In this document: one piece after another, positions 35,277 through 44,648 of the stretch | Position numbering within the stretch: position 1 is the stretch's first letter | Layout: the number at the start of each line of letters is the position of its first letter | Assembly: GCA_031292565.1 (NCBI GenBank) | Contig: JARLGW010000012.1 | Span: 1 to 64,000, forward strand | Length of the DNA stretch: 64,000 bases | Direction of reading: 5' to 3' | Source of the DNA: Paludibacteraceae bacterium | GTDB taxonomy: Bacteria > Bacteroidota > Bacteroidia > Bacteroidales > Paludibacteraceae | Made by a program: the position numbers and the translations under genes | Notes under the pieces: model-generated | What the model was told of the DNA's origin: nothing | Seen by the model: only the letters and a program-made list of their open reading frames with translations | Databases searched by the model: none

Positions 35277-35885
35277 ATGTTTGTAGAAAGACCCCTTAAT
35301 TCGCTAAGGTTATTTTATAGAGGTGCAGTTTGGCGAATTAATAAAGATGAAAAAGTAATATATCTGACATTCGACGACGGCCCGATACCGGAAGTAACCC
35401 CGGCACTGTTGGATATACTTGATAAATACAAGATAAAAGCCACTTTCTTTTGTGTTGGCGAGAATGTAACCAAACATCCTGACATATATGCCGATATTCT
35501 TCGGCGAGGTCACCATGTAGGAAACCATACGCACAACCACTTGAAAGGGTTTGAACATAGTTCGGAAAATTATTTGAATAATGTAGAGGAAGCCTCCAAA
35601 GTAATTGATTCAACCCTTTTCAGGCCTCCCTACGGGCGAATTACCCCAAAACAGCTTAGGTTGCTTTGCAAAGAATATAAAGTTGTTCTTTGGGATTTGA
35701 TTACCAGAGATTATAATCAAAACCTTTCGCCCGATTACATTATGAAAATTGTAAAACGGCTAAGTAGAAACGGTTCGGTTGTAGTGTTCCACGATTCAAT
35801 AAAGGCGCAAAAGAATATGTTTGTCGTGCTACCCAAGGCGATTGAATTTTGGCAACAGGAAGGCTACCAATTTAAACCATTATAA
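35277..35885 (+). CDS. Polysaccharide deacetylase (NodB homology, CE4)
   Basis: A 202-residue CE4 deacetylase. The metal and catalytic motifs are all visible: TFDDGPIPEV (catalytic and metal-binding aspartates), HHVGNHTHNH (metal histidines), RPPYGR and the LWDLITRDY region, with a final VVFHDS. It has no signal peptide, so it may be cytoplasmic or use the preceding membrane protein as partner. Its ATG is preceded by GGAAG, a rare clear ribosome-binding site here. The tight coupling to the DUF2723 gene suggests work on the same envelope glycan; this is inference. Confidence 0.92.
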   Translation: MFVERPLNSLRLFYRGAVWRINKDEKVIYLTFDDGPIPEVTPALLDILDKYKIKATFFCVGENVTKHPDIYADILRRGHHVGNHTHNHLKGFEHSSENYLNNVEEASKVIDSTLFRPPYGRITPKQLRLLCKEYKVVLWDLITRDYNQNLSPDYIMKIVKRLSRNGSVVVFHDSIKAQKNMFVVLPKAIEFWQQEGYQFKPL

Positions 35886-35893
35886 ATTTTACA

Positions 35894-35925
35894 CAAACGG
35901 CTAATTCCCTTAGCCGTTTGTTGTA
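35894..35925 (+). terminator. Intrinsic terminator after the deacetylase gene
   Basis: A perfect 11-bp stem (CAAACGGCTAA / TTAGCCGTTTG) with a TTCCC loop and a short T-rich tail. Confidence 0.75.
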
Positions 35926-35940
35926 TAATAACGGCTCGGC

Positions 35941-37221
35941 ATGAACGAAAAATTTTTACATTACATTTGGCAAAACAAGCTTTTTGAAGCCCATTCGTTG
36001 CAAACAATCGACGGGAAAAAGGTGGATGTAATTGATGTGGGAAGATTAAATACAGATGCCGGCCCCGACTTCTTCAATGCAAAACTAAAAATAGACGATA
36101 CCCTTTGGGCGGGTAATGTGGAAATACACAGAAATGCATCCGACTGGATTAAACATAAACATCATACGGATAAGGTGTACGATTCGGTCATCCTCCATGT
36201 GGTTCAGCACGATGATGCCCCTATTTATCGATTAAATGGAGAATTAATTCCACAAATAATGCTGCACTATCCGACAGAGATAGAACAACGTTACGAATCA
36301 TTACTCGCCAATCAAAAATGGATAGCTTGCGAAGAAAAACTAAAGCAGGTGGACAGCCTGTTTATCGATTCATGGTTAACCGCATGCCTTACCGAAAGGC
36401 TTAGCCAAAAAACAGAAGTCATCTTTAACCTTTTAGTCCAAAATAAGAATAACTGGGAAGAAGCTTTTTACATTACACTTGCCCGCAATTTCGGGTTCGG
36501 CACCAATAGCGATACTTTTGAACGACTGGCAAAATTATTGCCCCTATCCTACTTGGGAAAGCATAAGGACAATCTCTTTCAGATAGAAGCTTTATTGTTC
36601 GGGCAATCTGGACTCCTCTTTTCATCGAAGAAAGAGCCTGACGAATATCAACTTTCGTTGGAAAAGGAATACCGATTTTTACAGGCTAAATTTGAACTAA
36701 AACCCATCGATGGCTCTTTATGGAAAATGTTGCGCTTAAGACCTACTAATTTTCCACACGTGCGTTTGGCTCAATTTGCTTCGTTAATACACAATTCATC
36801 CAAATTATTTTCTAAAATAATAGAGAACCCGGAATTTGAACTAATTGAACCTTTGTTTGAATGTAATCCTTCCGAATATTGGACTACTCATTATTTGTTT
36901 GGAGAAGAAAGCACCCCACGAGGCAAGAAACTAGGAAAATCGGCCATCCACGTGATTTTAATCAACACCGTGGTACCTTTTATATTTTGCTACGGGAAAA
37001 GCAAGCAAAACGAAGAACTACAAGAAACAGCCCTTAATTTACTGGAAAAAATTCCGGCTGAACGCAACTCCGTCATAGCCGGATGGCAAGTAGCCGGCAT
37101 AACAGCATCATCAGCCTTCGACTCCCAAAGCTTGTTACAACTAAAGAAATGTTACTGCGATGAAAAGAAATGCCTGCAATGCAGAATTGGGCACAAAGTA
37201 TTAAGCAGGAAAAATCAATAG
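35941..37221 (+). CDS. DUF2851 family protein
   Basis: A 426-residue protein matching the Bacteroidota family DUF2851 over its full length. Landmarks are [11 protein letters not shown] at the N-terminus, [27 protein letters not shown] and HVVQHDD, and a C-terminal cysteine cluster ([14 protein letters not shown]) that could bind a metal ion. No signal peptide or membrane span. The function is unknown; the core resembles a nuclease-like fold only weakly. Its 3' end overlaps the convergent folE gene by 7 bases. Confidence 0.85.
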   Translation: MNEKFLHYIWQNKLFEAHSLQTIDGKKVDVIDVGRLNTDAGPDFFNAKLKIDDTLWAGNVEIHRNASDWIKHKHHTDKVYDSVILHVVQHDDAPIYRLNGELIPQIMLHYPTEIEQRYESLLANQKWIACEEKLKQVDSLFIDSWLTACLTERLSQKTEVIFNLLVQNKNNWEEAFYITLARNFGFGTNSDTFERLAKLLPLSYLGKHKDNLFQIEALLFGQSGLLFSSKKEPDEYQLSLEKEYRFLQAKFELKPIDGSLWKMLRLRPTNFPHVRLAQFASLIHNSSKLFSKIIENPEFELIEPLFECNPSEYWTTHYLFGEESTPRGKKLGKSAIHVILINTVVPFIFCYGKSKQNEELQETALNLLEKIPAERNSVIAGWQVAGITASSAFDSQSLLQLKKCYCDEKKCLQCRIGHKVLSRKNQ

Positions 37222-37808
37222 CCTCTTTTTATCAAATTGATAAATTCTTCTCTAGTTTTTTCACGGTCGAAAGCCCCGGTAAAATCGGAAGTTGTTGTAA
37301 TAGAATTTTGCTTTTCCACCCCACGCATTTGCATACACATGTGTTGTGCTTCAATTACAACCATAACACCTAACGGATTAAGCGTATCTTGAATGCAATC
37401 TTTTATTTGGGTAGTAAGTCGTTCCTGCACCTGCAAGCGGCGGGCAAATAACTCCACGATACGAACAATTTTACTCAACCCAGTAATGTGTCCATTAGGG
37501 ATATAGGCTACATGCGCTTTGCCATAGAATGGCAACAAATGATGCTCACACAAAGAATAGAAATCAATTTCTTTTACGATTACCATTTGGCGGTAATCTT
37601 CTTTAAACATGGCTCCCTGTATGATGGATTTCGGATCTATATCATACCCTTGGGTAAAAAATTCCATAGCCTTAGCCACCCGAATAGGTGTTTTTAGTAA
37701 TCCTTCACGGTTAGAGTCTTCGCCTAGTAGTTCAATAATTTTTTTATAATGAAAAGCTATTTCTTCCGTGTGTTCGCCCAATTCATCGGACGATTTAATG
37801 TTTGTCAT
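37215..37808 (-). CDS. folE: GTP cyclohydrolase I
   Basis: A 197-residue FolE enzyme that converts GTP to 7,8-dihydroneopterin triphosphate for folate or preQ0 synthesis. The zinc and active-site motifs are present: [20 protein letters not shown], the following [15 protein letters not shown], and the second zinc cysteine in [11 protein letters not shown]. Length and order match the family. It is 13 bases downstream of the SPOR protein gene and likely shares its transcript. Confidence 0.96.
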   Translation of the reverse strand: MTNIKSSDELGEHTEEIAFHYKKIIELLGEDSNREGLLKTPIRVAKAMEFFTQGYDIDPKSIIQGAMFKEDYRQMVIVKEIDFYSLCEHHLLPFYGKAHVAYIPNGHITGLSKIVRIVELFARRLQVQERLTTQIKDCIQDTLNPLGVMVVIEAQHMCMQMRGVEKQNSITTTSDFTGAFDREKTREEFINLIKRGY

Positions 37809-37821
37809 AACGCTGCTGAGT

Positions 37822-38319
37822 TTATTCTTCCGGTACTAAAACCTGATCTTTTACAATATATATTTCCTGTTGAAGCTCAGGAAATTCTTTTTTAATTTGA
37901 TCCCGTAACCCCTGTGCTTCGGCATTGGAAAGGCAATCGCCTACACGCACTTTCCAAAAAGGGGATAAATAGGATACGTAAACAGTCATTTCGGGAAATC
38001 TTTCTTTTATTTTTTCTTCCGTTTTATAGGCATTCGCTTTCCCAGTGTGCGACTCGTTGCTAGAAAAAACCTGAACCCTAAAGCCGGCAGCCGTGGCAAA
38101 AGTTTTGCTCTTTGCATCACTTTCTTTTTTTCGATACACCAACTCCTTTATTTTTTCATCCTGATGGAGGGTAACAACCCCTTTTGACAAATCGGAATTG
38201 TCAGTAAGCGTCTCAAAAATGGTTGGTCTTGCAGATTCCGATTGTTGCTCTTCAGCAAAACAAACAGAACCCTGCATAAAAAAGAAACCCACGCAAATAA
38301 GTGTAAAATTTTTCATCAT
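37822..38319 (-). CDS. SPOR-domain protein, exported
   Basis: A 165-residue protein with a signal peptide ([19 protein letters not shown]) and a C-terminal SPOR domain (about 85-160; [12 protein letters not shown], then [12 protein letters not shown] and [13 protein letters not shown]). SPOR domains bind denuded glycan strands at division sites. The open frame reaches a TTG at 38340, but the -7 element at 38345-38352 and the sequence GTTGGAAAA before the double ATG favour 38319. It precedes folE. Confidence 0.85.
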   Translation of the reverse strand: MMKNFTLICVGFFFMQGSVCFAEEQQSESARPTIFETLTDNSDLSKGVVTLHQDEKIKELVYRKKESDAKSKTFATAAGFRVQVFSSNESHTGKANAYKTEEKIKERFPEMTVYVSYLSPFWKVRVGDCLSNAEAQGLRDQIKKEFPELQQEIYIVKDQVLVPEE

Positions 38320-38344
38320 TTTTCCAACATGTTTTTTCAAACCA

Positions 38345-38352
38345 CAAAGGTA
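38345..38352 (-). promoter_or_regulatory. -7 element TACCTTTG for the SPOR-folE pair
   Basis: Minus-strand consensus element about 26 bases upstream of the chosen ATG at 38319; it rules out the TTG at 38340. Confidence 0.55.
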
Positions 38353-38436
38353 TTAAAATGTTATGTTCTAACAGGAATAATCCGTATTTTTTTACGCATG
38401 CCCCACTTTCTAAACAAAGAATTGCAATATTAAATT

Positions 38437-38444
38437 TATCTTTG
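38437..38444 (+). promoter_or_regulatory. -7 element TATCTTTG for ispD
   Basis: Consensus element 27 bases upstream of the GTG start at 38471. Confidence 0.55.
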
Positions 38445-38470
38445 TTCTTTAAACACTATGTTCTTCTACC

Positions 38471-39136
38471 GTGAAAAAATATGTAATTATAGTTGCCGGG
38501 GGTAAAGGTGAGCGTATGAATGCCGGTTTGCCCAAACAATTTTTGCCTATTGGCAACAAGCCCATATTGATGCGCACCTTAGCTGCATTTTACAGGTACG
38601 ACCCTCAGGCTACCATTATACTGGTGCTGCCGGGCAGTCAGTTTTCGTTTTGGAAACAACTCTGTGAAGAACATCATTTTACTATACCATACCTACTCAC
38701 AAAGGGTGGAGAAACCCGCTTTCATTCGGTGAAAAACGGGCTTTCGCTTGTAACGGAACATTCCTTGGTAGCTGTTCACGACGGGGTGCGGCCATTTGTA
38801 AGCCAGGCAACCATCCATCGTTGTTTTGAGGCTGCCGAGCTCAACGGGTCGGGTATCCCAGCAACAGAACTTGTTGACAGCATCCGCTACGTCGATGAAA
38901 AGGGAAATAAAGCCGTAAACAGGAGTAATTACCGCTTGGTGCAAACCCCTCAGGTATTTCAATCGGCACTACTAAAAGAAGCTTATCAGCAAGAATATAC
39001 ACCCGGTTTTACTGACGATGCCAGCGTGATAGAAGCCTTGGGCAAAGAAGTACAACTGGTAGAGGGAAACAAAGAAAATATAAAAATTACCACCCCTTTT
39101 GATTTAGAAATAGCAACAATATTAATTGAAAAATAA
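38471..39136 (+). CDS. ispD: 2-C-methyl-D-erythritol 4-phosphate cytidylyltransferase
   Basis: A 221-residue nucleotidyltransferase of the MEP isoprenoid pathway, joining CTP to methylerythritol phosphate. It has the CTP-binding loop IIVAGGKGERMNAGLPKQF, the VAVHDGVRPFVS motif, and LVQTPQVFQ and FTDDASVIEALG near the C-terminus. The start codon is GTG; no ATG gives the complete N-terminal strand. It leads a run that continues with an acyltransferase gene and recG. Confidence 0.95.
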   Translation: MKKYVIIVAGGKGERMNAGLPKQFLPIGNKPILMRTLAAFYRYDPQATIILVLPGSQFSFWKQLCEEHHFTIPYLLTKGGETRFHSVKNGLSLVTEHSLVAVHDGVRPFVSQATIHRCFEAAELNGSGIPATELVDSIRYVDEKGNKAVNRSNYRLVQTPQVFQSALLKEAYQQEYTPGFTDDASVIEALGKEVQLVEGNKENIKITTPFDLEIATILIEK

Positions 39137-39172
39137 AAGCCAACAACACGACTATTGAAAACGACACACGAA

Positions 39173-40216
39173 ATGGAATGGATGAACAACCTGCGAGCCA
39201 TTGCTACGCTAGGTGTCATTCTTATACATGTTTCATCACCCGTGGTAAGCATGGCCTATGGCTATCAAATGAATTACTGGTGGGTAGGCAATATTATCGA
39301 CAGTGTGGTGCGTTTTGCGGTGCCTGCTTTCCTGATGCTAAGCGGGGCTTCTTTGCTAAACAAGGATTATGAGCTGAAAGATTTTTATGTAAAAAGGATA
39401 AAACGAGTACTGATTCCATTTCTGTTTTGGATGTTAGCCTACTGGGTTTTCTTTTGGTTTACAGATCATCCCGAAAAACATCCTCAAAACGATTTAGGCT
39501 CCATATTCAATTGGGCCATAGGGGTATTTACCGAAAGAGGTATTTCCAAACACTTTTGGTTTGTTTACATGCTCTTGTTTTTATACGCGGTTACCCCTTT
39601 CTTAGGCCGATGGATACGTAAACAAAAAACAAAAACAATCTCCTACATCTTGCTTGGGTGGATATTTTATAACTTGATGCAAACGGCTGGTGTAATAGAC
39701 ACAAAACACCTGCCACTATTAGTAAACAAAGTTTACGGGTATATTCTATATTCGGGATATATGGTGTTAGGATATTACTTGTGTAAATTCGACATTTCAT
39801 CCAGGAAATTCAGCACACTAAGTTACATTGTACTCATTGCCACTATTCTATTTACGGCTATTGGCACCTACTATATAAGCAAACACGCCAAAGACCTTAC
39901 CCTGAAATTTTATGGCAACCTAGGTCTTAACACCATAGCCCAATCCATCGCCATTTTCATATTAATGAAAAAATCAACAGTTAAAAATAAAATACTAGTA
40001 TGGATTAGAAACATTGTAAGCCAATACAGCTTTGGTATTTATTTGGTACACATAATGGTTATCGGGGTATTTTACTTGAACGATTTCTTTTGGACAATAG
40101 CTCATCCGGCATTGTCAGTGCCGGTGGTCGCGATGGCAACCTTAGTGGTTTCCATCTTGATTATTTATATTTTACGAAAAATTCCAGTAGTAAAATACGT
40201 ATCGGGATACAAATAA
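39173..40216 (+). CDS. Acyltransferase 3 family membrane protein
   Basis: A 347-residue integral membrane acyltransferase with about ten spans. The N-terminal motif NNLRAIATLGVILIHVSSP contains the conserved arginine and histidine of the family; SRFAVPAFLMLSGA-like sequence follows (VRFAVPAFLMLSGASLL). Such enzymes O-acetylate sugars of the cell surface. A TTG at 39155 would add six residues; the ATG at 39173 (MEWMNNLRAIA) is preferred because the family starts there. It follows ispD and precedes recG by 25 bases. Confidence 0.85.
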   Translation: MEWMNNLRAIATLGVILIHVSSPVVSMAYGYQMNYWWVGNIIDSVVRFAVPAFLMLSGASLLNKDYELKDFYVKRIKRVLIPFLFWMLAYWVFFWFTDHPEKHPQNDLGSIFNWAIGVFTERGISKHFWFVYMLLFLYAVTPFLGRWIRKQKTKTISYILLGWIFYNLMQTAGVIDTKHLPLLVNKVYGYILYSGYMVLGYYLCKFDISSRKFSTLSYIVLIATILFTAIGTYYISKHAKDLTLKFYGNLGLNTIAQSIAIFILMKKSTVKNKILVWIRNIVSQYSFGIYLVHIMVIGVFYLNDFFWTIAHPALSVPVVAMATLVVSILIIYILRKIPVVKYVSGYK

Positions 40217-40241
40217 TAAAATTAGCCTATTAATCGGATAA

Positions 40242-42335
40242 ATGGATTTATCTACTGACATACAATTCTTACCTGGTGTAGGCCCCAAACGGGCTGAAAT
40301 ACTGAGATTGGAACTGGATATTCATTCGGTAGAGGATTTACTCACGTATTATCCCTACAAGTATGTGGATCGAAGTAGAATCTATTATGTACAGGAAATA
40401 GATGCCAATCTGCCCTACATCCAACTAAAGGGAAAAATCCGCAACATTCAAAAAACAGGTACGGGTCACGCGCAACGATTGACGGCTACTTTTTACGATA
40501 AAACGGGAACTCTTGAACTAATTTGGTTTAAAGGCATTCGCTATGTAGAAGATAAGTTAAAACCGGAGGCTACCTATATTGTATTTGGCAAACCAGCCCT
40601 TTTCAACGGAAAATTCAACATTGCCCACCCTGAAATTGAAGTTGCTACCACGGAAAACCAAAAGCAGGCTTTAGGCTGGCAAGCTCATTACAATACTTCG
40701 GAGAAGATGAAAAAACATTTTCTCAACTCGGCGGCCATCCGCAAAATAATGTATGTAGCACTACAAAACATCAATGGTAAACTACCTGAAACCCTACCGG
40801 CTGCCTTGATTAAGCAATACAACTTAATGGATTTGCACCAATCCATCGTAAATATTCACTTTCCACAGCAAACCGAAGTGCTGAAAAAAGCGCAACATCG
40901 CTTAAAATTTGAAGAACTTTTTTATATCCAACTAGACATTTTACGGCAATCGAAATATCGAGAAATGAAGTACAAAGGCTTCATTTTCTCCAAAATAGAT
41001 TATTTCTTCAATACCTTTTATAATACATATTTACCCTTTGAGCTTACAGGAGCCCAAAAGCGGGTATTGCGCGAAATAAGGCAGGATGTGGGTTCGGGCA
41101 GGCAAATGAACCGCCTCCTACAGGGAGATGTAGGTAGCGGAAAAACCTTGGTTGCACTACTGTCTATGCTCATGGCGGTAGATAATGGGTTTCAAGCCTG
41201 CCTGATGGCTCCTACAGAGATTTTAGCCACCCAACATTTCCAAACAATAACCGAAATACTGGGTGAAATCGGCTTATCCGTTGCACTACTTACAGGGTCG
41301 ACCAAGAAAAAAGAACGAGAACGGCTTCACGCGGAATTAGAGTCCGGCAAGCTTAATTTTTTAATCGGTACACACGCTTTAATCGAGGATAACGTGGTAT
41401 TCAATAACCTAGGGTTGGTAATAATTGACGAGCAACACCGATTTGGAGTAGCCCAACGTGCGAAGCTTTGGAATAAGAACGACCAACCACCGCATATACT
41501 GGTAATGACGGCAACGCCTATACCTCGCACATTGGCCATGACGGTATATGGCGACCTTGAAATATCGGTGATTGACGAACTGCCTCCGGGACGAAAACCT
41601 ATTCAAACCTATCATTATTATGACAACAAGCGGGAAGCAATGCTTGGATTTTTGAGAAAACAAATTGATCTAGGCAGGCAGGTTTACGTGGTGTATCCAT
41701 TAATACAGGAATCGGAGAAAATTGATTTACGCAATTTGGAGGAAGGTTACGAGTTTTTCAAAACGCACCTACCTCAATATCGTATAAGCATGGTGCACGG
41801 GAAAATGAAACCGAAAGAAAAAGACGATGAAATGCGGAAATTTGTTTCAGGCGAAACTCAAATTATGGTTGCAACAACGGTAATAGAAGTAGGCGTAAAT
41901 GTGCCAAACGCCTCGGTGATGGTAATTGAAAGTGCCGAACGATTCGGGCTTTCGCAATTGCATCAGCTTCGAGGGCGTGTAGGTCGTGGTGCCGATCAAT
42001 CCTTTTGTATTCTGCTTTCATCGTACAAAATCACCTCGGAAACGCGCAAACGACTGGAAATTATGGTTCGCACCAACGACGGTTTTGAAATTGCCGAAGC
42101 CGATCTTCAAATGCGAGGCCCCGGCGATTTGGATGGAACCTTACAAAGCGGAATACCTTTTGAATTAAAAATAGCCAATCTATCACAAGACTCGCACCTA
42201 TTATCTTTAGGGAGAAAAGTAGCACAGGAAATTTTAGAGAAAGATCCATCGTTGGAAACCCAAGAAAACTCAATTTTACGGTATCAACTGAAAAAAAAGA
42301 ACAAGAATTCCATAAATTGGAGTCAAATCAGTTAA
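40242..42335 (+). CDS. recG: ATP-dependent DNA helicase RecG
   Basis: A 697-residue helicase that remodels stalled forks and Holliday junctions. It has the N-terminal wedge/OB domain (about 1-190; IQFLPGVGPKRAEIL), Walker A LLQGDVGSGKTLVAL, the DEQH box (VIIDEQHRFGV), motif MTATPIPRTLAM and the C-terminal QLRGRVGRG. Length is normal for the family. Confidence 0.97.
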   Translation: MDLSTDIQFLPGVGPKRAEILRLELDIHSVEDLLTYYPYKYVDRSRIYYVQEIDANLPYIQLKGKIRNIQKTGTGHAQRLTATFYDKTGTLELIWFKGIRYVEDKLKPEATYIVFGKPALFNGKFNIAHPEIEVATTENQKQALGWQAHYNTSEKMKKHFLNSAAIRKIMYVALQNINGKLPETLPAALIKQYNLMDLHQSIVNIHFPQQTEVLKKAQHRLKFEELFYIQLDILRQSKYREMKYKGFIFSKIDYFFNTFYNTYLPFELTGAQKRVLREIRQDVGSGRQMNRLLQGDVGSGKTLVALLSMLMAVDNGFQACLMAPTEILATQHFQTITEILGEIGLSVALLTGSTKKKERERLHAELESGKLNFLIGTHALIEDNVVFNNLGLVIIDEQHRFGVAQRAKLWNKNDQPPHILVMTATPIPRTLAMTVYGDLEISVIDELPPGRKPIQTYHYYDNKREAMLGFLRKQIDLGRQVYVVYPLIQESEKIDLRNLEEGYEFFKTHLPQYRISMVHGKMKPKEKDDEMRKFVSGETQIMVATTVIEVGVNVPNASVMVIESAERFGLSQLHQLRGRVGRGADQSFCILLSSYKITSETRKRLEIMVRTNDGFEIAEADLQMRGPGDLDGTLQSGIPFELKIANLSQDSHLLSLGRKVAQEILEKDPSLETQENSILRYQLKKKNKNSINWSQIS

Positions 42336-42426
42336 AAAAAGTAAATATTCCTTGGATTTATCAACAATAAATCCTTTCTTTGAAAATGAAAGGTCGATTT
42401 AATCGATTTTACCTCAAAATTTCTTT

Positions 42427-42888
42427 ATGGAAAGAACGCTGGTGATTATCAAACCAAGTGCAGTTCACAGGCAACTAATCGGAGAAATAATTTCCCGGTT
42501 CGAGCGCAAAGGGTTACGCCTTGCGGCGCTTAAAATGATGCAGCTTTCCGATGAAATTTTAAAAGAGCATTATGCTCATCTAGCTGAAAAGCCTTTTTAT
42601 AATAGGATAAAAACATCCATGCAATCTGCACCTGTTGTGGTATGCTGTTGGGAAGGGTTGGATTGTGTTAGAGTTGTCAGAGAAATGACCGGCGTTACAA
42701 ACGGGCGATTAGCTGATACAGGCACTATTCGTGGAGATTTCAGCATGAGCATTCAGGAAAACATAGTTCACTCTTCCGATTCTCCTGAGAACGCCGTTAT
42801 TGAGCTGAAACGCTTTTTTAAAACGGAAGAATTTTTCGATTATATACGCCCGGTTGATTCGGCGATATATGCAAGTGATGAAGTGTAG
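42427..42888 (+). CDS. ndk: Nucleoside diphosphate kinase
   Basis: A 153-residue NDP kinase that balances nucleoside triphosphate pools. The first strand ERTLVIIKPSAVHR, the RGDFSM loop and the phosphorylated histidine (about H115 in NIVHSSDSPENA) are present. The usual HGSDS reads HSSDS here, a mild change next to the active histidine. Confidence 0.95.
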   Translation: MERTLVIIKPSAVHRQLIGEIISRFERKGLRLAALKMMQLSDEILKEHYAHLAEKPFYNRIKTSMQSAPVVVCCWEGLDCVRVVREMTGVTNGRLADTGTIRGDFSMSIQENIVHSSDSPENAVIELKRFFKTEEFFDYIRPVDSAIYASDEV

Positions 42889-42910
42889 ATAAAACAAAAA
42901 TATTTAAAGT

Positions 42911-43912
42911 ATGAAACAAAGACTAACTCTATTAGCAGCAGTAGGCGTGATAGGATTTTTCTCAACAGCAGCTTTGGCGCAATCAACGCCACGAGTGGAA
43001 AAAAAGAGAAAATCTCTTATCGCGAATAATGTTTCTTTCAGTAAGCAAACACATTTATTAGATTCCGTAATTGCCAAACACATGTCTGAAGATCAAGACG
43101 ACGATTATTTACCGGAAGGTGATAATCCCGCAGACGAATTGTATGACGGCGCATGGAGCTCAAGAGGTGTAAATGCTAACAGAATAGAGTTGTCTAGAGT
43201 ACCGGATTCAGTTTATATCGACTGTTCGGGATATATTCCCCCTGTAACGGGAGCTATAACTTCAGAATTTGGTGCACGTAAAAAAAGATACCATTATGGT
43301 ATGGATCTTCGATTAAGTATAGGAGACCCTGTTGGTTCGGCTTTCGACGGCAAAGTGCGCGTTACAAAATACGACCGTGGAGGATATGGTTCGTACGTTG
43401 TAATCAGACATAATAATGGTCTGGAAACAGTATATGGTCACTTATCGGAAGTTAAAGTATTTGAAGGACAAAATGTACGCGCCGGACAATGTATTGGATT
43501 AGGTGGAAGTACCGGAAGAAGTACCGGACCGCACTTACACTTTGAAACCCGATTCTTGGGCAACCCTATCAACCCAAACAAATTCTTTGATTTTGAAAAA
43601 GGAACCGCTTTAGCAAACAAATACCTTTTAGTAAAAGAAGTAGCTTTCGATTATAAACACTTCAAAAAAGGTAAAAGCAAAGGCGAACATGAAGAAACAA
43701 CAGCAGAAGAAACTGTATCAACAGGAAGACATGGCAAACATGGCAAAGACAAATCAGTTTCTGCAAGAGCTCAATTCCACAAAGTGAAAAACGGCGAAAC
43801 ACTTTCGCACATTGCCGACAGATATAATGTCTCTATTGATAAATTATGCAAGATGAATAAAATATCAAGAACTACATTATTAAAACCTGGTAAGAAAATA
43901 AAATACAGTTAG
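42911..43912 (+). CDS. M23 metallopeptidase with C-terminal LysM domain
   Basis: A 333-residue exported protein: signal peptide (LTLLAAVGVIGFFSTAALAQ), an acidic linker, a peptidase M23 domain (about 110-220) and a LysM domain (about 285-331; HKVKNGETLSHIADRYNV). The zinc ligands are visible in HYGMDLRL and in GPHLHFETRF. It cleaves peptidoglycan cross-links or serves as an activator, with LysM holding it to the glycan. The region between the domains is histidine/lysine-rich (GRHGKHGKDK). It follows ndk by 22 bases and is followed by a bidirectional terminator. Confidence 0.93.
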   Translation: MKQRLTLLAAVGVIGFFSTAALAQSTPRVEKKRKSLIANNVSFSKQTHLLDSVIAKHMSEDQDDDYLPEGDNPADELYDGAWSSRGVNANRIELSRVPDSVYIDCSGYIPPVTGAITSEFGARKKRYHYGMDLRLSIGDPVGSAFDGKVRVTKYDRGGYGSYVVIRHNNGLETVYGHLSEVKVFEGQNVRAGQCIGLGGSTGRSTGPHLHFETRFLGNPINPNKFFDFEKGTALANKYLLVKEVAFDYKHFKKGKSKGEHEETTAEETVSTGRHGKHGKDKSVSARAQFHKVKNGETLSHIADRYNVSIDKLCKMNKISRTTLLKPGKKIKYS

Positions 43913-43929
43913 CATATAGTTTTCTGCAA

Positions 43930-43967
43930 AAAAAAATCCTTCATTAGAATTAATGAAGGATTTTTTT
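43930..43967. terminator. Bidirectional intrinsic terminator
   Basis: A 17-bp perfect stem (43930-43946 / 43951-43967) with a GAAT loop and A/T runs within the stem, between the convergent M23 and SIS genes. Confidence 0.92.
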
Positions 43968-43984
43968 GATATATCTTTAAGAGG

Positions 43985-44587
43985 CTAAACCAATGATCGT
44001 GATTTTTCACCTAAATAACCCCCGTGATGGCGCTTGGCATAATCGGCATTAGTAAATCCTATCTTCTTCATCGTTCCTACCACTAAAATATCCCCTATAA
44101 CAGTCATCATCGTGGTAGATGTTGTAGGTGTCATGCCCAACGGACAAACTTCAGGAGGATTTCCGGTAAACAAGTTGGCTGAAGCATGTTTAGCTAATAC
44201 ACTATCGGTATTCGCGGTAATGAGTATAAACTTAATGTTAGGACAAAGCCGACGGGCTAAATCAATCAGCTCAATTATTTCCCTGGTTTTTCCTGAATTG
44301 GAAACCAGCAACAACAAATCATTTTCCTGCAAGATGCCTAAATCACCATGTTGAGCCTCACTAGCGTGAAGAAACACCGACGGTGTGCCGGTGGAACTAA
44401 ACGTGGTAGCAATATTCATGGCTATTTGTCCGGCTTTACCCATTCCGCTGGTCACAAGTTTTCCTTTCTTCTTATGTACCTGCTCTATTATTAAATCAAT
44501 CGCTTTATCAAATTCGTCGGTGTTCGGGATGTTTAATACAGCCTCGGCCTCCTGCTTCAATAAAATAGATATTTCTTCCTTTGTCAT
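43985..44587 (-). CDS. SIS-domain sugar-phosphate isomerase-like protein (KdsD-type, no CBS)
   Basis: A 200-residue SIS protein resembling arabinose-5-phosphate isomerase: SGMGKAGQIAMNIA, LHASEAQHGDLG and VSNSGKTREI are all present, as is the DYAKRHHGGYLG end. Unlike E. coli KdsD it stops before the paired CBS domains. It probably makes D-arabinose 5-phosphate for KDO synthesis. The open frame begins at a TTG (44605), but the ATG at 44587 is preceded by AGGGGGAAAG, a clear ribosome-binding site, and is taken as start. Confidence 0.85.
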   Translation of the reverse strand: MTKEEISILLKQEAEAVLNIPNTDEFDKAIDLIIEQVHKKKGKLVTSGMGKAGQIAMNIATTFSSTGTPSVFLHASEAQHGDLGILQENDLLLLVSNSGKTREIIELIDLARRLCPNIKFILITANTDSVLAKHASANLFTGNPPEVCPLGMTPTTSTTMMTVIGDILVVGTMKKIGFTNADYAKRHHGGYLGEKSRSLV

Positions 44588-44610
44588 TTTTTCTTTCCCC
44601 CTCAATTAAT

Positions 44611-44646
44611 AAAAAAAGAGAGCTACTTTGCAGTAGCTCTTTTTTA
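44611..44646 (-). terminator. Intrinsic terminator after the GH16-fold gene
   Basis: A 9-bp stem (AGAGCTACT at 44619-44627, AGTAGCTCT at 44632-44640) flanked by A and T runs; on the minus strand a T run follows. Confidence 0.75.
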
Positions 44647-44648
44647 TA